This document shows positions 1 to 5,495 of a stretch of DNA of 12,372 nucleotides, one piece after another. This stretch comes from PWQG01 sp041685555 (GTDB taxonomy: Bacteria; Pseudomonadota; Gammaproteobacteria; Pseudomonadales; Pseudohongiellaceae). Location of the stretch: the NCBI GenBank assembly GCA_041685555.1, contig JAWLFN010000059.1, positions 1 to 12,372 of the forward strand, given 5' to 3'. The notes under the pieces were generated by a model, which saw only the letters and a list, made by a program, of their open reading frames with translations, made no database searches and was not told the origin of the DNA. Each line of letters starts with the position of its first letter. Positions within the stretch are counted from its first letter, which is position 1. A program made the translations under genes and the position numbers.

Positions 1-42
1 CAGCAGGCTGAAATCACCGGGAATGGTCAGTTCCATCGTCAT
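1..42 (-). CDS. ygfZ: YgfZ-like folate-binding protein, N-terminal fragment (cut by window edge)
   Basis: Only 14 codons are visible, reading leftward from an ATG at 42 and giving MTMELTIPGDFSLL. A second ATG two codons in (34-36) is an alternative start. The fragment is too short to identify alone. The call rests on position: in Pseudomonas and relatives a divergent ygfZ (a folate-dependent protein involved in Fe-S cluster and tRNA-modification chemistry) lies immediately beside sdhE. A purine-rich AGGAG lies upstream on the minus strand, but about 16 bases from the chosen ATG, which is long. The 47 bases between this start and sdhE must hold both translation start regions. Confidence 0.5.
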   Translation of the reverse strand, partial: MTMELTIPGDFSLL

Positions 43-89
43 GGGCGGGATATCATTCTCCTGATTCAAAGGGGTGTGGAAACAGGATC

Positions 90-359
90 ATGGTAACAGA
101 AATCGAGTACAAGAAGCTGGTGTGGCACAGTCGTCGCGGCATGCTGGAGCTGGACCTGCTGCTGCTGCCATTCGCCCGGGAGCGCGTTCGCGAACTTGAT
201 GCCGACCTGCAGGAAGCCTATGTGGCGTTGCTGCGGTCCGAGGACCAGGATCTGTTTGCCTGGCTGGTGAACCGTGAACAGCATGCGGATCCCATCCAGC
301 AGGCTTTGATTGGCGAGATCCGCCGCCACGCGCAACATCGCAGCGAGGTCCGGCAGTGA
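90..359 (+). CDS. sdhE: FAD assembly factor SdhE (succinate dehydrogenase flavinylation)
   Basis: The protein is 89 residues, the usual size for the SdhE/YgfY (Sdh5-like) family. These small cytoplasmic helical proteins promote covalent attachment of FAD to the flavoprotein subunits of succinate dehydrogenase and fumarate reductase. The signature RRGMLELD is at residues 15-22 and contains the conserved RGxxE motif. The second conserved patch, DQDLFAWL, is at 52-59. The ATG at 90 is preceded by GTGGA (76-80) at about 9 bases. It overlaps ygfX by one base, so the two are very probably co-transcribed. In E. coli the same pair has been called CptB (antitoxin) and CptA (toxin), but the flavinylation role of SdhE is better supported. 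The family call is secure. Confidence 0.92.
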   Translation: MVTEIEYKKLVWHSRRGMLELDLLLLPFARERVRELDADLQEAYVALLRSEDQDLFAWLVNREQHADPIQQALIGEIRRHAQHRSEVRQ

Positions 360-781
360 TGGAGTGTGGTATCGATATCCGTTCATCCCGGCTGCTGTTG
401 ATGGCCGGACTGTTGTTGCACGGTGCGGCAATTCTTGCCGTGTGTCTGACCGGGCTGTCCGTTATCCCGATGATGCTGAGCCTGATCGTTGTGTTGTGGT
501 CAATGGTGCGGTATGGAGCAGGCGGTTATCGGTCACCGTTCCGCCGGATGCGGATCAGGGACGGCGTAGTCCGGCTGGACGCGGCTTCGGGAAGTATCGA
601 TGTTTCGCCTCCCGAAGTCCGGTTCATGAACGCGGGACTGGTGTTGCTGCGATTCAGGCATCGCCTACCGGGGCAGCGCCAACGTCGGCGACATTTGCTG
701 CTGGCGCCGGACAGCCTCGCCAAGGACGACAGGCGGGTGCTCTATCGTCATCTCAGGGGCTGGTCCGGGGGCGGAGCGTGA
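359..781 (+). CDS. ygfX: YgfX-family inner-membrane protein
   Basis: A 140-residue protein whose N-terminal third is two adjacent hydrophobic helices (about residues 13-32 and 33-51), followed by a basic, arginine-rich cytoplasmic domain. This is the architecture of the YgfX (CptA) family, normally encoded right after sdhE. The ATG at 359 overlaps the sdhE stop (TGATG), which implies translational coupling. A GTG at 356 would add one residue. In E. coli YgfX was reported as a membrane toxin acting on FtsZ and MreB. Whether that is its normal role is disputed, and nothing here tests it. The family has poor sequence conservation, so the call leans on synteny and topology. It ends 16 bases from the stop of convergent nadB. 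Confidence 0.75.
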   Translation: MECGIDIRSSRLLLMAGLLLHGAAILAVCLTGLSVIPMMLSLIVVLWSMVRYGAGGYRSPFRRMRIRDGVVRLDAASGSIDVSPPEVRFMNAGLVLLRFRHRLPGQRQRRRHLLLAPDSLAKDDRRVLYRHLRGWSGGGA

Positions 782-790
782 TCCGGCCCC
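767..790. terminator. Candidate hairpin between convergent ygfX and nadB
   Basis: GGGG(G)CGGA at 767-775 and TCCG(G)CCCC at 782-790 are complementary around a 6-base loop: 4 bp, one G-G mismatch, then 4 bp. The structure spans the ygfX stop and lies just before the nadB stop, where a two-way terminator would be expected. Neither side has a proper T-run, so this is at best a weak intrinsic terminator. Confidence 0.3.
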
Positions 791-797
791 TCCGGTT

Positions 798-2444
798 TCA
801 GTGTCGGTCAGGGATCAGGATGGTGTCCGTGGCATCGGGTAACAGGCCAGTGTGATCCAGGGTGTAATGCAGACCACGGCTTTCGTGCCGCCGCAGCGCG
901 CTCTCCACGATCAGGCGCGAGACCAGCAACAGGTTACGCAATTCCAGCAGGTCCTGACTGACCAGGTGCTGACTGTAGTGCTCGTTGACTTCCTGTTCCA
1001 GTAATCCGATCCGGCGCAGTGCACGCTGTAGCCGCCGGTCATTGCGCACAATGCCCACATAGTCCCACATGAAGCGACGCAGCTCATCCCAGTTATGGGA
1101 CACCACGACCTCTTCATGAGAGCGGGTCACCAGACTGTCGTCCCAGGGAGGAATGTCGGTCGAGGGATGCTGCACCATGGCAGTGAAATGCCGGTGGATG
1201 TGGCGGGCCGCGCCGAATGCCTGGACAAAACACTCGAGCAGGGAATTGCTGGCCATCCGGTTGGCGCCATGCAAACCAGTGCAGGCGGTCTCGCCGATGG
1301 CATACAGGCCTGGCAGGTCGGTACAGCCGGCGACATCGGCCACCACACCGCCGCAAGTGTAGTGAGCCGCCGGCACTACCGGTATCCGGTCGCTGGTGAT
1401 GTCGATGTCAAACTCCAGGCAGCGGCTGTGGATGGTGGGGAAGTGTTGCCTGACAAAGTCGGCGGGCCGGTGAGTGATGTTCAGATAGACGCAGTCACAG
1501 CCAAGCCGCTTCATCTCGTGATCGATGGCCCTGGCCACAATATCCCGTGGTGCCAGCTCCGCGCGTTCATCAAAGCGGGGCATGAAGCGGGTGCCATCCG
1601 GCAGCTCCAGGGTTGCCCCCTCGCCACGCAGGGCTTCGCTGATCAGGAAAGACCTGGCGTGGGGGTGATACAGACACGTCGGATGGAACTGGTTGAACTC
1701 CATGTTGGCGACGCGACACCCGGCCCGCCAGGCCATGGCAATCCCGTCACCGGTGGCGGCCGCCGGGTTGGTGCTGTACAGGTAGGCCTTGCTCGCTCCC
1801 CCCGTGGCCAGAATCACGAACGGTGCCCGAAACCGCTCCACCTGATCGACCGATGGCCGGTATACATAAGCGCCAACACAACCGTTTCCGTCCATGCCCA
1901 ACTTCTGTCGGGTGATCAGGTCGACGGCAATGCGGTCCTCGAACAGCGTGATTGATGCATGGTCGCGGGCCCGCTTTAACAGCGTCTCGAATACGGCCCG
2001 TCCGGTGGCATCATCCGCGTGGATGATGCGCCGGAAGCTGTGACCTCCCTCCTGGGTCAGATGCAGGTCCGCCAGCGGTCCATCGTCGCCGGCAGAGATC
2101 TCATCCGGTTTTCGCGTGGTGAAAGGGACACCCTGACCCACCAGCCATTCGATGCATTCATGACTGCGCTCGACCACCTTGCGGACCACCGGTTCGCGGC
2201 ACAGGCCGGCGCCGGCCCCCAGAGTGTCCTGAATATGGGATTCGAGGCTGTCGTTGCTGTCCAGGACTGTGGCAATGCCGCCCTGGGCCCAATAGGTCGC
2301 GCCCTGGTCCAGACTGCCCTTGCTGAGCACGGCCACCCGGGCGAAATCCGCGCAGCGTAGCGCCGCGCTGAGTCCGGCGGCGCCGCTGCCGATGACCAGG
2401 ATGTCGAAATCATGAACGGCTGTGGTATGGTTATCGGCGGTCAT
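798..2444 (-). CDS. nadB: L-aspartate oxidase
   Basis: NadB oxidises L-aspartate to iminoaspartate using FAD, the first step of de novo NAD synthesis. NadA then condenses the product to quinolinate. The 548-residue length fits the family (E. coli about 540). The FAD-binding motif GSGAAG is at residues 19-24. The substrate and active-site region has QFHPT (253-257), PRD (299-301), HYTCGG (361-366) and GANRMASNSLLE (394-405), with the Arg and His expected for the succinate dehydrogenase/aspartate oxidase flavoproteins. The reading frame is open upstream to 2786. The ATG at 2444 is chosen because the flavin-binding motif then begins at a normal distance and the longer version would run through the rpoE promoter and start. 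The ribosome binding site at this ATG is poor, and a 10-codon leader ORF ends across it. The gene is divergent from rpoE, as in Pseudomonas. Confidence 0.96.
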   Translation of the reverse strand: MTADNHTTAVHDFDILVIGSGAAGLSAALRCADFARVAVLSKGSLDQGATYWAQGGIATVLDSNDSLESHIQDTLGAGAGLCREPVVRKVVERSHECIEWLVGQGVPFTTRKPDEISAGDDGPLADLHLTQEGGHSFRRIIHADDATGRAVFETLLKRARDHASITLFEDRIAVDLITRQKLGMDGNGCVGAYVYRPSVDQVERFRAPFVILATGGASKAYLYSTNPAAATGDGIAMAWRAGCRVANMEFNQFHPTCLYHPHARSFLISEALRGEGATLELPDGTRFMPRFDERAELAPRDIVARAIDHEMKRLGCDCVYLNITHRPADFVRQHFPTIHSRCLEFDIDITSDRIPVVPAAHYTCGGVVADVAGCTDLPGLYAIGETACTGLHGANRMASNSLLECFVQAFGAARHIHRHFTAMVQHPSTDIPPWDDSLVTRSHEEVVVSHNWDELRRFMWDYVGIVRNDRRLQRALRRIGLLEQEVNEHYSQHLVSQDLLELRNLLLVSRLIVESALRRHESRGLHYTLDHTGLLPDATDTILIPDRH

Positions 2445-2473
2445 ACCAGGTTGAGGTCGGGCGCAAATTGCAT
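2441..2473 (-). CDS. Possible 10-residue leader ORF overlapping the nadB start
   Basis: On the minus strand an ATG at 2473 opens MQFAPDLNLV and stops with TGA at 2443-2441, so the stop overlaps the nadB ATG as ATGA. It has an AGGA about 9 bases upstream, which is better than anything in front of nadB itself. That suggests nadB may be translated by coupling to this mini-ORF. It could equally be a chance short frame. One Asp and one Asn codon are present, which is not enough to propose amino-acid attenuation. Confidence 0.3.
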   Translation of the reverse strand: MQFAPDLNLV

Positions 2474-2502
2474 GGCGGGATGTCCTGTGAATAATTGGCG
2501 TC

Positions 2503-2532
2503 ATCTTAGTCGAGTTGGTGAACTTTTGGAAA
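2503..2532 (-). promoter_or_regulatory. Possible sigma-70-type promoter for nadB
   Basis: Read on the minus strand, TTTCCA (2532-2527) and TAAGAT (2508-2503) are 18 bases apart. Each matches the sigma-70 consensus at 4 of 6 positions, and transcription would start around 2496. The placement is sensible, about 25 bases before the leader ORF and 50 before nadB. The match is weak, and other pairs in this AT-richer stretch are possible. It would physically overlap the rpoE promoter. Confidence 0.3.
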
Positions 2533-2546
2533 TTTCGGGGGTCTAT
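2520..2546 (+). promoter_or_regulatory. Sigma-E/AlgU-type promoter upstream of rpoE (autoregulation)
   Basis: GAACTT at 2520-2525 is followed after exactly 16 bases by TCTAT at 2542-2546. This is nearly the textbook AlgU/RpoE promoter (GAACTT, 16-17 bases, TCTGA or similar). Transcription would start near 2552-2553, directly in front of the leader ORF's ribosome binding site and about 67 bases before rpoE. It implies that the sigma factor drives its own operon, as known for rpoE in E. coli and algU in Pseudomonas. The start site itself is inferred. Confidence 0.75.
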
Positions 2547-2565
2547 GTCATTGAAGGAGATGTAC

Positions 2566-2619
2566 ATGGTGACAGGCGTCGGTTTCCGGTCACGACCGGC
2601 CATTACGGAGTTCCGTTGA
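2566..2619 (+). CDS. Leader peptide ORF immediately upstream of and in frame with rpoE
   Basis: An ATG at 2566 opens a 17-codon frame, MVTGVGFRSRPAITEFR, ending in TGA at 2617-2619. The rpoE ATG is the very next codon in the same frame. Its ribosome binding site, AGGAGA at 2555-2560, is much stronger than the one for rpoE and lies just after the predicted transcription start. The layout suggests that ribosomes load on the leader, terminate at the TGA and re-initiate at rpoE. E. coli rpoE is preceded by a translationally coupled leader ORF, rseD (about 51 codons). This one is shorter, and I see no resemblance I can vouch for. Because the frames match, TGA readthrough would give an N-terminally extended sigma factor. 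Translation is not proven. Confidence 0.5.
   Translation: MVTGVGFRSRPAITEFR
2586..2616 (+). promoter_or_regulatory. Two small hairpins covering the rpoE ribosome binding site
   Basis: CCGGTC (2586-2591) and GACCGG (2594-2599) form a perfect inverted repeat, best read as a 5-bp stem with a 4-base loop. Just after it, ACGGA (2605-2609) and TCCGT (2612-2616) form a second one, with four pairs closing if the loop is four bases. The second contains the rpoE ribosome binding site (CGGAG, 2606-2610). Both lie inside the leader ORF, so a translating ribosome would unfold them. This fits translational coupling of rpoE to the leader. Confidence 0.4.
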
Positions 2620-3198
2620 ATGGCTGAGAGTTCAGACCGCTTGCTGGTCGAGCGGGTATTGTCCGGGGACAATAAGGCTTTCACCATGCTGGTGTTACGA
2701 TACCAGCACAAGGTGTTGGGACTGGTCGGGCGGTATGTGCGGGATCCGCATGAAGCCGAGGATGTTGCCCAGGAAGCGTTCCTCAAGGCCTACCGTTCCC
2801 TGCATCGGTTTCGCGGTGACAGTGCGTTCTATACCTGGTTGTACCGGATCGCTGTCAATACCGCCAAGAATCATCTGGTGGCGCGGGGAAGAAGACCGCC
2901 AGCCTGTGACGTGGACATGGATGAAGCCCAGCGTTCGGAAATGTTCGAGGCTCTACGGGACACCGGGAGCCCGGATGCCAACCTGGAGAAGGAGGATCTG
3001 CAGCGTGTGCTGCATGCAGCGATTGATGAGCTGCCCGAGGAATTGAAAACGGCCTTCAGTCTTCGGGAATTCTCCGGTATGAGTTATGAGGACATCACGG
3101 CCGTGATGGACTGTCCGGTCGGGACAGTCCGGTCAAGGATATACCGGGCCCGGGAGGCCATTGACCGCAAGCTGCGGGCGGCCCTGGACATGAAGTGA
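2620..3198 (+). CDS. rpoE: Extracytoplasmic-stress sigma factor RpoE/AlgU
   Basis: A 192-residue group IV (ECF) sigma factor that directs RNA polymerase to envelope-stress promoters. Region 2 spans about residues 10-90, with the melting and -10 recognition segment FRGDSAFYTWLYRIAVN at 64-80. Region 4 spans about 125-185, with a helix-turn-helix at SYEDITAVMDCPVGTVRSR (155-173) for -35 recognition. Length and sequence are those of E. coli RpoE and Pseudomonas AlgU, not a divergent ECF subgroup. The ATG follows CGGAG at about 9 bases and is preceded directly by the in-frame stop of the leader ORF, so no longer form is possible without readthrough. The anti-sigma gene follows after 39 bases. The gene is probably autoregulated through the promoter at 2520. 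Confidence 0.97.
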   Translation: MAESSDRLLVERVLSGDNKAFTMLVLRYQHKVLGLVGRYVRDPHEAEDVAQEAFLKAYRSLHRFRGDSAFYTWLYRIAVNTAKNHLVARGRRPPACDVDMDEAQRSEMFEALRDTGSPDANLEKEDLQRVLHAAIDELPEELKTAFSLREFSGMSYEDITAVMDCPVGTVRSRIYRAREAIDRKLRAALDMK

Positions 3199-3237
3199 CG
3201 CTGACAAGGCATGACCGATGAAGCGAGGTGAACAGGA

Positions 3238-3855
3238 GTGAGCGAGGCATTTGAACACGGTGAGCAGCAGTCCTCCGGTGCGCCGGAAGCAGCCCTGTCC
3301 GCCCTTCTGGATGGCGAACTGACGGAATTCGAGACCCGGCGCCTGCTGGATCGGGTGGCCGAGCAGCCAGAGCTGGCGGAGACCTGGTCCCGTTACAGTC
3401 TGGCGCGCACGGTGCTGGAAGGGGACCCCTGCCAGTTGGCCCCGGACGGGTTCAGTGAACGGGTGGCGGCAGCAATCGGGCATGAGCCTTTGCCGTCCCG
3501 CGATACCGACACAACGGACACAGGCCATAGGCGTTGTTGGGTGCAGCCGCTTGGTCGTGTGGCGGTGGCGGCCTCTGTCGCTGTAGCGGTATTTCTCGGT
3601 ATGGAGCTCTCATTGCGAAGCGATGATACCGGCTCGGGCATGATGGCCGGGCATGACACTTCACAACCGGAAACGGGTTCCATCGATGTGGAAGCTCAGC
3701 GACGGCTCAATGAATATATCCAGAGCGTTGCCATTTCCGGAGACCGCAACACGGTTGATGACGCTTTCTCGGAGCTGGAAAGTCTGAGACAGACACCGCA
3801 ACTGCGGCCGGTGTCCGACCGAGAGCTGTTACCAGCGCGTGAACCGCTGGAGTGA
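3238..3855 (+). CDS. rseA: Anti-sigma-E factor RseA/MucA
   Basis: A 205-residue single-pass inner-membrane protein that holds RpoE inactive until regulated proteolysis frees it. The cytoplasmic sigma-binding domain (RseA_N type) includes SALLDGELTEFETRRLLDRV (21-40) and the following W-S-R-Y segment near 50-53. The membrane helix is about residues 105-123. The periplasmic part (124-205) has a conserved-looking helix, VEAQRRLNEYIQSV (151-164), as in MucA. The GTG start is forced: an in-frame TGA lies at 3229-3231 and no other start is near. GAGG at 3225-3228 serves as the ribosome binding site. rseB/mucB, the usual next gene, is absent here. The C-terminus ends in LPAREPLE, without the aromatic-Phe tail that E. 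coli DegS recognises in outer-membrane porins. That comparison is only suggestive. Confidence 0.92.
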   Translation: MSEAFEHGEQQSSGAPEAALSALLDGELTEFETRRLLDRVAEQPELAETWSRYSLARTVLEGDPCQLAPDGFSERVAAAIGHEPLPSRDTDTTDTGHRRCWVQPLGRVAVAASVAVAVFLGMELSLRSDDTGSGMMAGHDTSQPETGSIDVEAQRRLNEYIQSVAISGDRNTVDDAFSELESLRQTPQLRPVSDRELLPAREPLE

Positions 3856-3865
3856 CAGGACTTCT

Positions 3866-3881
3866 CTGGAGGTTTCTCCGG
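3866..3881 (+). promoter_or_regulatory. Small hairpin just after rseA
   Basis: CTGGAG (3866-3871) and CTCCGG (3876-3881) form a 6-bp stem, one pair being G-U, with a GTTT loop, 11 bases past the rseA stop. There is no T-run, so it is not a normal terminator. It might stabilise or pause the rpoE-rseA message ahead of mucD. Confidence 0.3.
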
Positions 3882-3886
3882 CCGCA

Positions 3887-3915
3887 TTGAATAGTCGGCG
3901 CTGACGCGTTATGTT
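3887..3915 (+). promoter_or_regulatory. Possible separate sigma-70-type promoter for mucD
   Basis: TTGAAT (3887-3892), a 17-base spacer and TATGTT (3910-3915) each match the consensus at 4 of 6 positions with ideal spacing. Transcription would start near 3922, about 25 bases before the mucD ATG. An independent mucD promoter is known in Pseudomonas aeruginosa, which makes this plausible, but the sequence match is moderate. Confidence 0.4.
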
Positions 3916-3919
3916 ATTT

Positions 3920-3933
3920 CCAGAATTTTCTGG
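3920..3933 (+). repeat. Palindrome CCAGAATTTTCTGG overlapping the mucD ribosome binding site
   Basis: CCAGAA and TTCTGG are perfect inverted repeats around TT. As RNA it would be a 5-bp hairpin whose 3' arm takes in the first bases of the GGGAG (3932-3936) serving mucD. As DNA it sits at the predicted transcription start and could be an operator. No known operator family is recognised. Confidence 0.4.
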
Positions 3934-3946
3934 GAGTATCCTGCTC

Positions 3947-5368
3947 ATGTGGCGAGCCGTTGTCTGTCTGACCCTGTTCCTGACCGTATTTCAGGCCCAC
4001 GCGGCTGATGCCGCTCTTCCGGATTTTGCGTCACTGGTGGAGCAGAATGCTGCCGCCATCGTCAACATCACCACCGAGCAGCCCGTCAATGCGCGCCGGG
4101 GAGCCGGCAACCGGGATCTGGAAGATCTTCTGCGGCAGCTGCAGCCCGAGCAGTTTCCCGAGCCAGACGAGGATGACGAGGCGCAGGAAGAGGGCTCGGA
4201 CAGTGAGCCGCCGCGCAGACGGCGTGGCGGAGTCGGGTCTGGATTTGTGATCTCCGGCGATGGCTACATCGTCACCAATCACCACGTGGTCGCCTCCGCT
4301 GATCGAATCATCGTGACGATGACCGATAATCGGGAATACGATGCCAGCATTGTTGGATCAGACGAACTGGCCGATCTGGCGTTGCTCAAGATTGATGCGG
4401 AGGACCTGGACGCGGTGCGCTTCGGCGATTCCGATGATCTGCAGGTGGGAGAATGGGTCATGGCTATCGGGTCTCCATTCGGTCTGGAGTTCTCGGCGGC
4501 TGTCGGCATCGTCAGTGCCAAGGCGCGTAGCGTCCCGAGTCGTGGGTCTTCCAATTATGTGTCTTTCATCCAGACCGATGTCGCCATCAACCAGGGCAAT
4601 TCCGGCGGACCGTTGTTCAATCTGGACGGCGAGGTGATCGGCATCAATGCACAGATCCTGAGCAGTACCGGCGGTTCGAACGGTATTTCCTTCGCCATTC
4701 CCGGCAACATGGCCCTGAACGTGATCGCGCAGTTGCGCGAATCGGGCACAGTGAACCGTGGCTTGTTGGGAGTGATGATCAAGGATGTGAATCAGGGGCT
4801 GGCATCCGCATTCGGTCTCGATCGGCCGCGTGGCGCGTTTGTCGATGAAGTGCAGCCGGAAAGCCCTGCACAGGAGGCTGGTGTCCGCAATAACGACATC
4901 ATATTGGCTTTCAATGAAATCCCTATCGAATGGTCGGCGGACCTGCCGTACCACGTCGGTCAGTTGCGGCCGGGTGAAGAGGGTGTACTGCGTGTCTTTC
5001 GAAACGGAGAACGGCTGAATATCCCGGTAACCGTGGGTGGTCTGCCTGGAACTGAACTGGCCTCCGTACAGCTTCCCGAGCCTGAATCCTGGCAGGGAGA
5101 AGTCGCCATGGAAGTGTCCGGGGTTGATCCCGAGGCGCTGCCTCGCGGGGTCGATGGTGGTGTGCTCATCGAACGTATCGCCGCTGGCGCGGCCCGACAT
5201 GCTGGTCTGCGCGCCGGCGACCTGATCACCAGTCTGAATCACCGGGACATCGCCTCGATGGATAACTATGAGCAGGTGTTGGCTGAACTGCCGGAGTCCG
5301 GCTATGTACCGGTCCGCATCATCCGTGGCGGGCGGGGTACCACCCTGGTCATGGAGCTGCGGCGCTGA
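3947..5368 (+). CDS. mucD: Periplasmic HtrA-family serine protease MucD/DegP-like
   Basis: A 473-residue secreted protease-chaperone that degrades misfolded envelope proteins. In Pseudomonas MucD also dampens AlgU activity. An N-terminal signal peptide (hydrophobic 5-16, likely cut after AHA at 17-19) precedes a trypsin-like domain. Its triad is His113 in TNHHVV, Asp143 in ELADLALLKI and Ser219 in QGNSGGP. PDZ1 spans about 272-363 and PDZ2 about 385-471. The ATG at 3947 gives a proper signal peptide, and GGGAG lies 10 bases upstream. An upstream ATG at 3911 would add 12 non-signal residues. Length matches P. aeruginosa MucD. The loop between the N-terminus and the catalytic core is unusually charged: acidic at 72-88, then four arginines at 90-93. 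The gene takes the place after rseA that rseB usually holds, with a 91-base gap that may contain its own promoter. Confidence 0.93.
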   Translation: MWRAVVCLTLFLTVFQAHAADAALPDFASLVEQNAAAIVNITTEQPVNARRGAGNRDLEDLLRQLQPEQFPEPDEDDEAQEEGSDSEPPRRRRGGVGSGFVISGDGYIVTNHHVVASADRIIVTMTDNREYDASIVGSDELADLALLKIDAEDLDAVRFGDSDDLQVGEWVMAIGSPFGLEFSAAVGIVSAKARSVPSRGSSNYVSFIQTDVAINQGNSGGPLFNLDGEVIGINAQILSSTGGSNGISFAIPGNMALNVIAQLRESGTVNRGLLGVMIKDVNQGLASAFGLDRPRGAFVDEVQPESPAQEAGVRNNDIILAFNEIPIEWSADLPYHVGQLRPGEEGVLRVFRNGERLNIPVTVGGLPGTELASVQLPEPESWQGEVAMEVSGVDPEALPRGVDGGVLIERIAAGAARHAGLRAGDLITSLNHRDIASMDNYEQVLAELPESGYVPVRIIRGGRGTTLVMELRR

Positions 5369-5434
5369 ACGGTCCCGGTATCAGGCTGGAAATACACTGA
5401 CAGTCACGGGCAGATATTGTAGACTTGCCAGCTG

Positions 5435-5459
5435 GCCGTAACCGGGTGCGCCGGTCGGC
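5435..5459 (+). promoter_or_regulatory. Stem-loop in the mucD-lepA gap
   Basis: GCCG (5435-5438), two bulged bases, then ACCGG (5441-5445) pair with CCGGT (5451-5455) and CGGC (5456-5459) around a 5-base loop, giving nine GC-rich pairs. It lies in the 127-base gap between mucD and lepA, 36 bases before the lepA start. The following ATTATCAT is not a real T-run, so termination is doubtful. It may be a leaky terminator or a leader structure. An adjacent 10-base palindrome, GCCAGCTGGC (5427-5436), overlaps its left arm. I see no convincing lepA promoter in the gap. Confidence 0.4.
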
Positions 5460-5495
5460 ATTATCATGCCCACAACCGTCAGGTGAAGCTGTTAC

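Noticed and set aside
90..781. sdhE-ygfX as a toxin-antitoxin (CptBA) module
   Set aside because: The antitoxin label comes from E. coli work on YgfX/YgfY, but SdhE is well established as a flavinylation factor. Nothing in this sequence favours a toxin-antitoxin role.
1095..1955. A 286-codon open frame on the plus strand opposite nadB
   Set aside because: It is the complement of a well-supported nadB, has no recognisable domain and lacks a sensible ribosome binding site. Long antisense frames are common in GC-rich genes.
2445..2786. N-terminal extension of nadB to 2786
   Set aside because: It would run through the rpoE promoter and the first third of rpoE. The standard NadB start is at 2444.
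4358..5242. Long minus-strand open frame (294 codons) opposite mucD
   Set aside because: Antisense shadow of a conserved gene with intact catalytic residues. The predicted protein has no family features.
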